Positions 28,323-36,124 of a stretch of DNA of 64,000 nucleotides are shown here, one piece after another. The stretch is from Xanthomonas sp. DAR 80977 (GTDB lineage: Bacteria; Pseudomonadota; Gammaproteobacteria; Xanthomonadales; Xanthomonadaceae), in the NCBI RefSeq assembly GCF_041240605.1, contig NZ_CP162487.1:1743001-1807000 (forward strand), written 5' to 3'. Below the pieces are notes generated by a model that searched no databases, was not told where the DNA came from, and saw only the letters and a list, made by a program, of their open reading frames with translations. The translations under genes and the position numbers were made by a program. How positions within the stretch are numbered: the first letter of the stretch is position 1; each line of letters starts with the position of its first letter.

Positions 28323-30008
28323 ATGGCAGACAATCACTACGACGCCATCGTCGTCGGCTCCGGAATCAGTGGCGGTTGGGCGGCGAAGGAACTGACCGAG
28401 AAAGGCCTCAAGGTCCTGATGCTGGAACGCGGACGCAACATCGAGCACGTCAAGGACTATGTCAACGCGATGAAGGAGGTGTGGGATTTTCCGCACCACA
28501 ACCGGCCGACCCAGGCGATGAAGGCCGACTATCCGGTGTTGAAGCGCGACTACGGCCTGGTCGAGAACCTGCAGGGCATGTGGGCCAACGAAAAGGAATC
28601 GCCCTACACCGAGATCAAGCGATTCGACTGGTACCGCGGCTATCACGTCGGCGGCCGTTCGCTGCTGTGGGGACGGCAGAGCTATCGCCTGTCGGACCTG
28701 GATTTCCAGGCCAACCTCAAGGACGGCATCGCCACCGATTGGCCGATCCGTTACGCCGACATCGCGCCCTGGTACGACTACGTGGAGAAGTTCGCCGGCA
28801 TCGCCGGCACGCGCGAGGGCCTGGACGTGTTGCCCGACGGCGAGTTCCTGCCGCCGATCCCGTTGAACATCGTCGAAAAGGACGTGGCCGCGCGGATCAA
28901 GAAGGCCTTCGGCGGGACCAGGCACCTGATCCACTCGCGCACCGCGAACATCACCGAGCCCAAGGTCGAGCAGGGCCGCGTCAACTGCCAGTATCGCAAC
29001 AAGTGCATTTTGGGCTGTCCCTACGGCGCCTATTTCTCGACCCAGTCGGCGACGCTGCCGGCGGCCATGAAGACGGGCAACCTGACCTTGCGGCCCTTCT
29101 CGATCGTCAAGGAAGTGCTCTACGACAAGGACCGCAAGCGTGCGCGGGGCGTGGAGATCATCGATGCCGAGAGCGGACAGACCTATCAGTACACGGCCAA
29201 CGTCATCTTCCTCAACGCATCCTCCTTCAACTCGACCTGGCTGCTGATGAACTCGGCCACCGACGTCTGGGACGGCGGGCTGGGCTCCTCGTCCGGCGAG
29301 TTGGGGCACAACGTGATGGACCATCATTTCGGCGCCGGCGCCTCCGGCCGGGTCGAGGGCTACGACGACAAGTACTACTTCGGCCGTCGGCCCTGCGGCT
29401 TCTACATTCCGCGTTTCCGCAACGTCGCCGCGGACAGGCGCGGCTACCTGCGCGGGTTCGGCTACCAGGGCGGCGCCAGCCGCACCGGGTGGTCGCGCGA
29501 GATCGCCGAGCTGAACATCGGCGCCGACCTGAAGGACGCGCTGACCCTGCCGGGCGAATGGCGCATCGGCATGACCGGATTCGGCGAAATGCTGCCTCAC
29601 CACGACAATACGATTCGCCTGGACCCGCAGCGCAAGGACAAATGGGGGTTGCCGGTGCTGGCGATGGATGTGTCCCTGCGCGCGAACGAAAAGGCCATGC
29701 GCAAGGACATGGCCGCCGATGCCGCGGAGATGTTCGAGGCCGCCGGCGTCAAGGACGTGCAGATGCACGACGACGACTACGCCCCGGGCAAGGGCATCCA
29801 CGAGATGGGCACCGCCCGCATGGGCCGCGACCGCAGCAACTCGGTGCTGAACCAGCACAACCAGGTCTGGGATGCGCCGAACGTCTACGTGACCGACGGC
29901 GCCTGCATGACCTCCAGCGCCTGCGTGAATCCCTCGCTGACCTACATGGCGCTGACCGCACGGGCAGCGGACCATGCGGTGCGCGAACTGAAAGCGGGGA
30001 ACCTGTGA
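28323..30008 (+). CDS. GMC-family flavoprotein dehydrogenase, probable catalytic subunit of glucoside 3-dehydrogenase
   Basis: A 561-residue FAD-dependent oxidoreductase. The FAD loop is AIVVGSGISGGWAAKEL at the N-terminus; the active-site pair is H493 in GIHEMGTARMG and N536 in CVNPSLTYMAL. C222-x5-C228-x3-C232 (CQYRNKCILGC) matches the 3Fe-4S ligands of bacterial FAD glucose dehydrogenases. No signal peptide, so it needs export with a partner: the next gene, joined by TGATG overlap, encodes the Tat hitch-hiker subunit. Expected reaction: oxidation of C3 of glycosides in the periplasm, electrons going to cytochrome c. Substrate is inferred from neighbours, not shown. Confidence 0.88.
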   Translation: MADNHYDAIVVGSGISGGWAAKELTEKGLKVLMLERGRNIEHVKDYVNAMKEVWDFPHHNRPTQAMKADYPVLKRDYGLVENLQGMWANEKESPYTEIKRFDWYRGYHVGGRSLLWGRQSYRLSDLDFQANLKDGIATDWPIRYADIAPWYDYVEKFAGIAGTREGLDVLPDGEFLPPIPLNIVEKDVAARIKKAFGGTRHLIHSRTANITEPKVEQGRVNCQYRNKCILGCPYGAYFSTQSATLPAAMKTGNLTLRPFSIVKEVLYDKDRKRARGVEIIDAESGQTYQYTANVIFLNASSFNSTWLLMNSATDVWDGGLGSSSGELGHNVMDHHFGAGASGRVEGYDDKYYFGRRPCGFYIPRFRNVAADRRGYLRGFGYQGGASRTGWSREIAELNIGADLKDALTLPGEWRIGMTGFGEMLPHHDNTIRLDPQRKDKWGLPVLAMDVSLRANEKAMRKDMAADAAEMFEAAGVKDVQMHDDDYAPGKGIHEMGTARMGRDRSNSVLNQHNQVWDAPNVYVTDGACMTSSACVNPSLTYMALTARAADHAVRELKAGNL

Positions 30009-30583
30009 TGGAACGCCGCGAACTGCTGAAGATGATCGTCGCCGCCACGGGCGCGGCCATGGTCGGCCTGCCCGCGCTCGTCCATGGACAGGCGCCGGCC
30101 GCGGGGGCGAAGACGCTCTTCTCCGCCGCCGATGTCGGCACGCTGGACGAGATCGCCGAGACCATCCTGCCGCGGACCGCAACGCCCGGGGCGAAGGAAG
30201 CCGGCGCCGGCCCGTTCATGGCGCAATTCGTCAGCGACTGCTACACCGCCCGGCAGCAGGCGGCGTTCCGCGCCGGCCTGCTCGAGATCGACAAACGCGC
30301 CGGCGGCCGCTTCGTGTCGCTGGCGCCGCAGGCGCGCACCAAGCTGCTGCGCGCCCTGGATGCAGAAGCCAGGAAACATGTCGTCGAAACGACCGATACC
30401 GGCACCGCCGAAATGGCGGAAGCGATGCCGCATTACTTCACGATGATCAAGCAGCTGGCCATCTTCAGCTTCTTCACCTCGAAGGTCGCCGCGACCGAAG
30501 TGCTGCGCTACGTCGCCGTGCCGGGCCGCTACGACGGCGACATGGCCTATGCGCCCGGTACGCCCGCCTGGGCGACCAACTGA
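30008..30583 (+). CDS. Gluconate 2-dehydrogenase subunit 3-family protein (Tat hitch-hiker subunit)
   Basis: A 191-residue small subunit of GMC dehydrogenases. The N-terminus MERRELLKMIVAATGAAMVG is a Tat-type signal, which carries the signal-less catalytic subunit across the membrane. The body has VGTLDEIAETILPRTATPGA and MPHYFTMIKQLAIFSFFTSK, which are typical of the Gluconate_2-dh3 family, and GRYDGDM near the end. Its ATG shares bases with the stop of the GMC gene (TGATG), and its own stop overlaps the next start in the same way, so the three subunit/enzyme genes are tightly coupled. Confidence 0.87.
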   Translation: MERRELLKMIVAATGAAMVGLPALVHGQAPAAGAKTLFSAADVGTLDEIAETILPRTATPGAKEAGAGPFMAQFVSDCYTARQQAAFRAGLLEIDKRAGGRFVSLAPQARTKLLRALDAEARKHVVETTDTGTAEMAEAMPHYFTMIKQLAIFSFFTSKVAATEVLRYVAVPGRYDGDMAYAPGTPAWATN

Positions 30584-31371
30584 TGGACCGCAACGATTCG
30601 CCCATGCGCCACTTTCCCGGGAACACGATGACCAGACCCCTCCTGATGGCGGCCTGCCTGCTGGCCGCGGCGCCTGCGTTCGCGCAGGCCAGCGACGACC
30701 CCGCGCGCGATCCGAAGAAGACCGAGGTGTGGAAACCCGTGCCCGCGATGGTGGCCACGCCCCCGGGCGGCGCGCCCTCCGACGCGATCGTGCTGTTCGA
30801 CGGCAAGGATCTCTCCGCCTGGGAGTCGGAGCAGGGCGGACGTGTGCCCTGGAGCGTCGCCGACGGCGCGCTGACCGTGGTCCCGGGGAGCAAGGGCATC
30901 CGCACCAGGCAGCGCTTCTGCGACATCCAACTGCATGTCGAGTGGCGCACGCCCACCGCGACCCGGGGGTTCGAAGGCCAGCAGCGAGGCAACAGCGGCA
31001 TCTTCCTGCAGGAGCTGTACGAGCTGCAGGTGCTCGACAGTTACAACAATCCGACCTATGCCAATGGCCAGGCCGGCGCAATCTACAAGCAGGCCATTCC
31101 GCTGGTGAACGCGTCGCGTGCGCCAGGCCAGTGGCAGGCCTACGACATCATCTGGAAGGCGCCCCGCTTCTCGCAGGGGGGCGGGCTCACCTCACCCGCC
31201 CGCATCACCGTCCTCCATAACGGCGTGCTGGTGCAGGACGACACCGTGCTGTCGGGCAAGACCGAGTACATCGGCGCGCCTTCGTACTCGCCGCATGCGT
31301 GCGCGCCGATCTCCCTGCAGGAGCACGATTCCAAGGTCAGCTACCGCAACATCTGGGTGCGCGAGCTGTAG
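30583..31371 (+). CDS. DUF1080 protein (3-keto-disaccharide hydrolase domain), exported
   Basis: A concanavalin-like beta-sandwich protein of the DUF1080/3-keto-disaccharide hydrolase family: IVLFDGKDLSAWES begins the domain (about residue 66), followed by FCDIQLHVEWRTP, GNSGIFLQELYELQVLDSY and GQWQAYDIIWKAPRF, all family hallmarks. MTRPLLMAACLLAAAPAFAQA is a Sec signal peptide, so it works in the periplasm, where it would cleave the 3-keto-glycoside made by the dehydrogenase. The start at 30583 uses a TGATG coupling; the ATG at 30628 with GGGAA before it gives a more normal signal peptide and may be the real one. Confidence 0.87.
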   Translation: MDRNDSPMRHFPGNTMTRPLLMAACLLAAAPAFAQASDDPARDPKKTEVWKPVPAMVATPPGGAPSDAIVLFDGKDLSAWESEQGGRVPWSVADGALTVVPGSKGIRTRQRFCDIQLHVEWRTPTATRGFEGQQRGNSGIFLQELYELQVLDSYNNPTYANGQAGAIYKQAIPLVNASRAPGQWQAYDIIWKAPRFSQGGGLTSPARITVLHNGVLVQDDTVLSGKTEYIGAPSYSPHACAPISLQEHDSKVSYRNIWVREL

Positions 31372-31372
31372 C

Positions 31373-31395
31373 GCCGGCGCGCAGTTGGCGCCGGC
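31373..31395. terminator. Hairpin between the convergent operons
   Basis: 8-bp stem GCCGGCGC/GCGCCGGC with a 7-base loop, between the stop of the DUF1080 gene and the stop of the cytochrome gene. It lacks a T tract but is placed to serve both directions. Confidence 0.45.
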
Positions 31396-31398
31396 ATC

Positions 31399-31695
31399 CT
31401 ATTGCGCCAGGAAGCTGGCGAGGTCGTCGACCTCCTGTTGCGACAGCTGGGGAAAGGGCGGCATCAACCCGCCGCCCTTGCTGATCTTCTCCTTGATCTG
31501 CGCGGGCTGCAGCCGCTTGCCCACGTCGGTGAGCGCGGGGAACGTGGGCGGGACGCCCGCGCGATTGGCGCCGTGGCAGGCCGTGCAGTGTGTTGCGTAG
31601 AGCTGCGCGCCGGCCGTCGGCTCGTCCTTGGACCACGCCGTGGTCGCAAGCGTCGCCCCCAGCAGCGCCGCGGCCATCGTCAGGATCGTTTTCAA
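31399..31695 (-). CDS. Small periplasmic cytochrome c, probable electron acceptor of the dehydrogenase
   Basis: A 98-residue mono-haem class I cytochrome. A signal peptide covers about 1-20 (cleavage near AWS|KD), haem is bound at C37-T-A-C40-H41, and M78 in GGGLMPPFP is the likely sixth ligand. The start is TTG: AAAGGAG stands six bases before it, while the next ATG is six codons in and would cut the signal peptide. It is the last gene of the minus operon, facing the dehydrogenase genes, which fits a role as the third component of the glucoside 3-dehydrogenase. Confidence 0.85.
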   Translation of the reverse strand: MKTILTMAAALLGATLATTAWSKDEPTAGAQLYATHCTACHGANRAGVPPTFPALTDVGKRLQPAQIKEKISKGGGLMPPFPQLSQQEVDDLASFLAQ

Positions 31696-31713
31696 GCGGG
31701 ACTCCTTTGCGCG

Positions 31714-32580
31714 CTAGCGATGCGTGCCGGCGGGCAGGCTGGCGGGCAGGTGTGCACGCAGGTAGTCGGCACCGGTCTGGATGACCGTGGCCGGATCGCG
31801 CGGACGGTCGTGCTCGATGATGTACCAGCGCACGCCGGCACCCGCCGCGGCAGGCAGGATCGCGTTCCAGTCCAGTACGCCGCGGCCCACGGCGGCGAAG
31901 CCGCCCTCGTCCTCGGCCTGGCCTTTCGGGGCATTGTCCTTGGCGTGTACCGCGAACATGCGGCCCTTGAACTTGCCCAGCATCACCGCCGGGTCGTAGC
32001 CTGCGCGCGCAACCCAGGCCAGGTCCAACTCGGTCTCGAGATCGGGGCCGGCCGCTGCGAACAGCAGCTCCAGGCCCGTCTTGCCATCGAAGTCGACCAG
32101 CTCGAAGTCGTGGTTGTGGTAGGCCAGGCGCATGCCCTTGGCCCGCACCCGCTTCGAGAGTTGGCCCAGTTCCTTGCCCAATGCGGTCCAGCCCGCTGCA
32201 TCGGTTGGCCGATCCTTCTGGTCCAGGTAAGGCACTACCAGCGTGGTGTTGCCGATCGATCGGTTGAAGGCGACTGCGGCGTCCAGGTCCTTGCGCAGAT
32301 CCGCCAGTTGCACGTGCGACGAGATCGCCTTGATCGAATACTTGTCCAGTAGCCGCTTGAGTTCCACGGCGCTGACGTCCTGCGTGCCGACCGTTTCCAC
32401 CGCGCCCACGCCCGCGTCGTGGACGATCTTCAGCTGTTGGTCGAGCGAGCCGGCGTTGCGCAGCGTGTACATCTGCACCGCGATGGGCTTTTGCGGGCCG
32501 GCGGCGTCGCGTGCGAAGGCGGGCAGGGCGACGAGGAAGAGCAGGGCGAGGGTCGCGGTCCTGCGTGTCGGTGTGTTCAT
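31714..32580 (-). CDS. Exported TIM-barrel sugar isomerase/epimerase-like protein
   Basis: A 288-residue xylose-isomerase-like TIM barrel with a Sec signal peptide (TLALLFLVALPAFA|RD). IAVQMYTLRNAGSLDQQL opens the barrel; AYHNHDFELVDFDGKTGLE, LETELDLAWVARAG and FAVHAKDNAPKGQ hold the usual metal-binding His/Glu/Asp residues. GGGAGG eight bases before the ATG at 32580 fixes the start. Together with the Tat-exported paralogue it gives the periplasm two such enzymes, probably acting at different steps on the 3-keto sugar (isomerase, epimerase or lyase); which is which cannot be decided. Confidence 0.85.
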   Translation of the reverse strand: MNTPTRRTATLALLFLVALPAFARDAAGPQKPIAVQMYTLRNAGSLDQQLKIVHDAGVGAVETVGTQDVSAVELKRLLDKYSIKAISSHVQLADLRKDLDAAVAFNRSIGNTTLVVPYLDQKDRPTDAAGWTALGKELGQLSKRVRAKGMRLAYHNHDFELVDFDGKTGLELLFAAAGPDLETELDLAWVARAGYDPAVMLGKFKGRMFAVHAKDNAPKGQAEDEGGFAAVGRGVLDWNAILPAAAGAGVRWYIIEHDRPRDPATVIQTGADYLRAHLPASLPAGTHR

Positions 32581-32596
32581 CAAGAAGTCCTCCCGG

Positions 32597-32612
32597 GATT
32601 CAATCGATGGAT
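32597..32612. promoter_or_regulatory. Third LacI-operator-like sequence, inside the minus operon
   Basis: On the minus strand ATCGATTGAATC is identical to 12 bases of the two main operators, but the other half-site is degraded. It overlaps the stop codon of the Gfo/Idh gene and stands upstream of the exported TIM-barrel gene. It could be a weak auxiliary site. Confidence 0.35.
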
Positions 32613-33724
32613 GTCCAGCCGCGCGTTCTGGCCGATGTGATGACGCGATCGACGATCAGCGCCGAGCGCACCCCGTCGTCGAAGGTGGGCAGGCCTTCCG
32701 GCCGCTCGCCTTGGATGGCGCGATAGGTGTCGGCGACGAACGCCTCGAAGCAATTGCCGTAGCCCTGCGCGTGCCCGGCCGGCAACACCGACAGCCGGCG
32801 TTGTTCGGCACTGCCGGCACCCGGCCCGCGCACGAAGGTTTCCTCGCGCTGGTCGGGCAGGCCGATCCACAGCCGTTCGGCGTCCTCCTGGTCGAACGCC
32901 ACGCTGGCCCTGGCGCCGTCGATCTCGAACCAGAGGCGATTGCGGCGTCCCGCCGAGACCTGGCTGACTGTCAACGACGCCAGCGTGCCTGCGCCGGTTC
33001 TGAACATCGCCGCGGCCACGTCCTCGCTCGAGACCGCCTGCATCGCGCCACCCGCCGTCGGCGTGCTGAAGCTCTGCCCGGTGAGGGCGCCGCGCTCGGC
33101 GATCACGGTCGCGAACGCCGCGCTGACCTCGACGAAACGCTCGCCGCCGACCCATTCCACCAGGTCGCACCAGTGCGAGCCGATGTCGGCGAACACGCGC
33201 GAGGCGCCGCCCAGCGCCGGGTCCACGCGCCAGTTGTTGCTGGCGGGGTCCAGCAGCCAGTCCTGCAGGTAGCTGCCGTGGATCAGGCGCAATGGCCCCA
33301 GCTCGCCCTGCGCGATGCGTGCGCGCGCCTCGCGGACCACCGGGTGGTAGCGGTAGACGAAGGGGACCGTGGCGACCAGCCCGGTCGCGGCGGCCAATGC
33401 CGCCAATGCCTGGGCGTCTTCCAGCGTCGTGGCCAGCGGCTTTTCGCAGATCACGTGCTTGCCGGCTTCCAGCGCCGCCTGCGCCATGGCGCGGTGCAGA
33501 TGGTTGGGCGTGCAGACGTGCACGACCTGCACCTGCGGATCTGCCACCACGTCCTCGATGTCGCGATAAGCGCGCGGCACATCCCATGACTGGGCCACGT
33601 CGCGTGCGCGTTGCGGGGAAGAGGCGGCGATGCCGCGCACCTGGGCACCGGCCAGCAGCGCCGCGCGACGATGCACGGCGCCGATCATGCCCGTGCCGAC
33701 AATGGCGATTCCAAGCTTGCTCAT
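32600..33724 (-). CDS. Gfo/Idh/MocA-family NAD(P)-dependent oxidoreductase
   Basis: A 374-residue cytosolic dehydrogenase. The nucleotide loop is IAIVGTGMIGAVHRRAA; the family signature CEKPLATTLEDAQALAAL (about 93-110) includes the active-site lysine, and GGASRVFADIGSHWCDLVEW holds the usual Asp and His of the second domain. No signal peptide. In this cluster it is the natural candidate to reduce the imported 3-keto sugar back to the sugar, or to oxidise a glycoside. It is 11 bp after the MFS gene and 19 bp before the exported TIM-barrel gene. Confidence 0.88.
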   Translation of the reverse strand: MSKLGIAIVGTGMIGAVHRRAALLAGAQVRGIAASSPQRARDVAQSWDVPRAYRDIEDVVADPQVQVVHVCTPNHLHRAMAQAALEAGKHVICEKPLATTLEDAQALAALAAATGLVATVPFVYRYHPVVREARARIAQGELGPLRLIHGSYLQDWLLDPASNNWRVDPALGGASRVFADIGSHWCDLVEWVGGERFVEVSAAFATVIAERGALTGQSFSTPTAGGAMQAVSSEDVAAAMFRTGAGTLASLTVSQVSAGRRNRLWFEIDGARASVAFDQEDAERLWIGLPDQREETFVRGPGAGSAEQRRLSVLPAGHAQGYGNCFEAFVADTYRAIQGERPEGLPTFDDGVRSALIVDRVITSARTRGWTSID

Positions 33725-33735
33725 CGGATGGGGTC

Positions 33736-34950
33736 TCAGTGCGTGGAGGGCACGGCGGCGGCCGGCCGGTCGCGGAACAGCAACAGGAAGGCGACCAGCA
33801 CCACCAACGCCACGCCTGCCGGGAACAGCCAGATCCGCTGCCAGTCCGGACCCGCCGCCGTGGTGTAGTGCTCCACGACCGCGCCGGACAGGAACGTGCC
33901 GATCAACATGCCCACGCCGTACGTGGCCAGGGTGATGAACCCCTGCGCGCTGCTGCGCGCGGCGGGGCCGGCATGCGCATCGGTGTAGATCTGGCCGGTG
34001 ACGAAGAAGAAGTCGTAGCAGATGCCGTGCAGCACGATGCCGATCACCAGCAGCGAGAAGCCGCCGCCCGCATCGCCGAAGGCGAACATGGCGTAGCGCA
34101 GCACCCACGCCGCCATGCCCACCGCCAGCATCGTCTTGACCCCCAGCCGCACGAACAGGAACGGCATGGCCAGCATCAGCAGCACTTCGGACACCTGGCC
34201 CAGCGATTGCAGCCCGGCCGCGCCGCGCACGCCCAGATCGTTGAGATACGGGTTGGTGAAGTTGTAGTAGAACGCCAGCGGGATGCAGATGGCGATGGAC
34301 GCAAGGAAGAACACCAGATAGGAGCGCGACTTCAGCAGCCGCAGCGAGTCCAGCCCCAGGATCTGCCCCAGCCCGGCGTCGCGCTGTCGCGCCAGCGGCG
34401 GCGTGTGCGGCAGGGTGAAGGCATACAGGCCCAGCGCCAGCGATGCCATCGCCGCCATCCGGAACGTCAGCTCGAGCCGGTGCGCCTGTTCCCAGCCCAG
34501 CCAGCCGATCAGCACGCCCGCCACGATCCAGCCGACGCTGCCGGCCACCCGCACCGGCGGGAACTGCTTTTCGGGCGATTGCATGTGCCGCATCGCCACG
34601 CTGTTGGCCAGCGCCAGCGTCGGCATGAACAGCAGCATGTAGCCCATGACGCAGCCGAAGAACATGCCGAAGCTCGTCGCGGTGGACGCCAGCCACATGA
34701 GCACCGCGCCGGCGAGGTGCAGCACCGCGAGGATGCGCTGCGCCGCGAAGTAGCGATCGGCGATCAGACCGACCAGGAATGGCGCCAGGATGGCGCCGAT
34801 GGACTGGCTGAGGAAGGCCGTCGCCACCTGGCTCGCGCTGGCCTGCATGGGGCCCTGCACCAGGTACGTGCCCAGGGTCACGAACCATGCCCCCCAGATG
34901 AAGAACTGCAGAAACATCATCGCGCCCAAGCGCGACATGGTGTGCGTCAT
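33736..34950 (-). CDS. MFS transporter, nucleoside:H+ symporter-like (NupG/XapB family)
   Basis: A 404-residue inner-membrane protein with about 12 hydrophobic segments. The start FLQFFIWGAWFVTLGTYL and the loop LIADRYFAAQRILAVLHLAG (family motif A position) are those of the nucleoside:H+ symporter branch. In sugar clusters such transporters usually carry sugars, so here it probably imports the 3-keto sugar released in the periplasm. ATG at 34950 or MSRL at 34938 may be the start. It lies between the cytosolic TIM-barrel gene (26-bp gap) and the Gfo/Idh gene. Confidence 0.85.
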   Translation of the reverse strand: MTHTMSRLGAMMFLQFFIWGAWFVTLGTYLVQGPMQASASQVATAFLSQSIGAILAPFLVGLIADRYFAAQRILAVLHLAGAVLMWLASTATSFGMFFGCVMGYMLLFMPTLALANSVAMRHMQSPEKQFPPVRVAGSVGWIVAGVLIGWLGWEQAHRLELTFRMAAMASLALGLYAFTLPHTPPLARQRDAGLGQILGLDSLRLLKSRSYLVFFLASIAICIPLAFYYNFTNPYLNDLGVRGAAGLQSLGQVSEVLLMLAMPFLFVRLGVKTMLAVGMAAWVLRYAMFAFGDAGGGFSLLVIGIVLHGICYDFFFVTGQIYTDAHAGPAARSSAQGFITLATYGVGMLIGTFLSGAVVEHYTTAAGPDWQRIWLFPAGVALVVLVAFLLLFRDRPAAAVPSTH

Positions 34951-34976
34951 GGCTTGCCCTCCCAGGCGGTATTGGC

Positions 34977-36029
34977 TCAGGTCCCCAGCATGCGGCGCAG
35001 CGATTCCGGATCGGCGCCGCTGTCGGCAAAGTCGTCGAAGGCGCGTTCGGTCACGCGGATGATGTGGTCGCGGATGAACGCGGCACCCTCGCGTGCGCCG
35101 TCTTCCGGATGCTTCAGGCAGCACTCCCACTCCAGCACCGCCCAGCCCGGGAAATCGTATTGCGCGAACTTCGAGAAGATCGCCTTGAAGTCGATCTGGC
35201 CGTCGCCGAGCGAGCGGAACCGCCCCGGACGATCGATCCAGTCCTGATAACCGCCATAGACGCCGCTGCGCGCACTGGCGCGATACTCCGCGTCCTTGAC
35301 GTGGAAGATGCCGATGCGCGCGTGATACCGGTCGATGAAGCCCAGGTAGTCCATCTGCTGCAGCAGCAGGTGGCTGGGGTCGTACAGGATCCTGGCGCGC
35401 GGGTGGTGGTCGACCACATCGAGGAAGCGCTCGAAGGTCGCGCCGTCGTGCAGGTCCTCGCCCGGGTGGATCTCGAAGCACAGGTCCACGCCGCAGGCGT
35501 CGAAGGCATCCAGGATGGGGCGCCAGCGGCGGCCGAGTTCGGCGAACGCTGCTTCCACCAGCCCGGGCGGGCGTTGCGGCCAGGGGTAGAAGTAAGGCCA
35601 GGCCAGCGCGCCGGAGAACGTGGCATGCGCCGTCAGCCCCAGGCGCTTGCTGGCCTTGGCGGCCAGCAGCAGCTGCTCCACCGCCCAGGCCTGGCGGGCG
35701 GCGGGATCGCCGCGTTTGTCCGGCGGGGCGAATCCGTCGAACAGGTGGTCGTAGGCGGGGTGGACGGCGACCAGCTGCCCCTGCAGGTGGGTGGACAGCT
35801 CGGTGATCTGCAGGCCATGCCCGGCCAGCATGCCGGCGACGTCGTCGCAGTAAGCTTGGCTCTGCGCGGCCTGGGCCAGATCGAACAGGTGGGGCGCGCT
35901 GGTGGGTACTTGTACGCCAGAATAACCCAGGCCCGCGGCCCATTCGGCCAGCGTGTCCAAGCGATCGAAGGGAGGTGTGTCGGCGATGAACTGTGCCAGG
36001 AACAGTGCCGGACCTTTGAGCGTCTTCAA
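34977..36029 (-). CDS. Cytosolic TIM-barrel sugar isomerase/epimerase
   Basis: A 350-residue xylose-isomerase-like TIM barrel without signal peptide. LAEWAAGLGYSGVQVP, VDLCFEIHPGEDLHDG, ARILYDPSHLLLQQMDYLGF, IGIFHVKDAEYRASARSG and GWAVLEWECCLKHPEDGARE carry the metal-binding Glu/Asp/His residues. The start is a TTG at 36029; the frame closes four codons upstream and no ATG gives the conserved N-terminus KGPALFLAQF. It is the first gene of the minus operon, directly behind the LacI operator, and would work in the cytosol together with the Gfo/Idh enzyme. Confidence 0.86.
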   Translation of the reverse strand: MKTLKGPALFLAQFIADTPPFDRLDTLAEWAAGLGYSGVQVPTSAPHLFDLAQAAQSQAYCDDVAGMLAGHGLQITELSTHLQGQLVAVHPAYDHLFDGFAPPDKRGDPAARQAWAVEQLLLAAKASKRLGLTAHATFSGALAWPYFYPWPQRPPGLVEAAFAELGRRWRPILDAFDACGVDLCFEIHPGEDLHDGATFERFLDVVDHHPRARILYDPSHLLLQQMDYLGFIDRYHARIGIFHVKDAEYRASARSGVYGGYQDWIDRPGRFRSLGDGQIDFKAIFSKFAQYDFPGWAVLEWECCLKHPEDGAREGAAFIRDHIIRVTERAFDDFADSGADPESLRRMLGT

Positions 36030-36044
36030 CGTGATTCGCCCTCA

Positions 36045-36066
36045 TGCAATCGATTGAATCATCCTA
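36045..36066 (-). promoter_or_regulatory. LacI-type operator and -10 box between lacI and the minus operon
   Basis: TGCAATCGATTGAATC (36045-36060) repeats the plus-operon operator. On the minus strand a TAGGAT -10 candidate (36066-36061) stands right before it, the same geometry as at the plus operon. It also lies about 70 bp before the lacI start, so it may mediate autoregulation. Confidence 0.7.
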
Positions 36067-36124
36067 GCATGGGCTTCCCGCAAGACCCGTTGTGCACTGC
36101 ACAGCAGAAACAAGAAGCAAGGTC

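Noticed and set aside
27360..30182. A 940-codon minus-strand open frame opposite the TIM-barrel and GMC genes.
   Set aside because: Antisense shadow; the plus-strand proteins have full catalytic motifs and ribosome binding sites.
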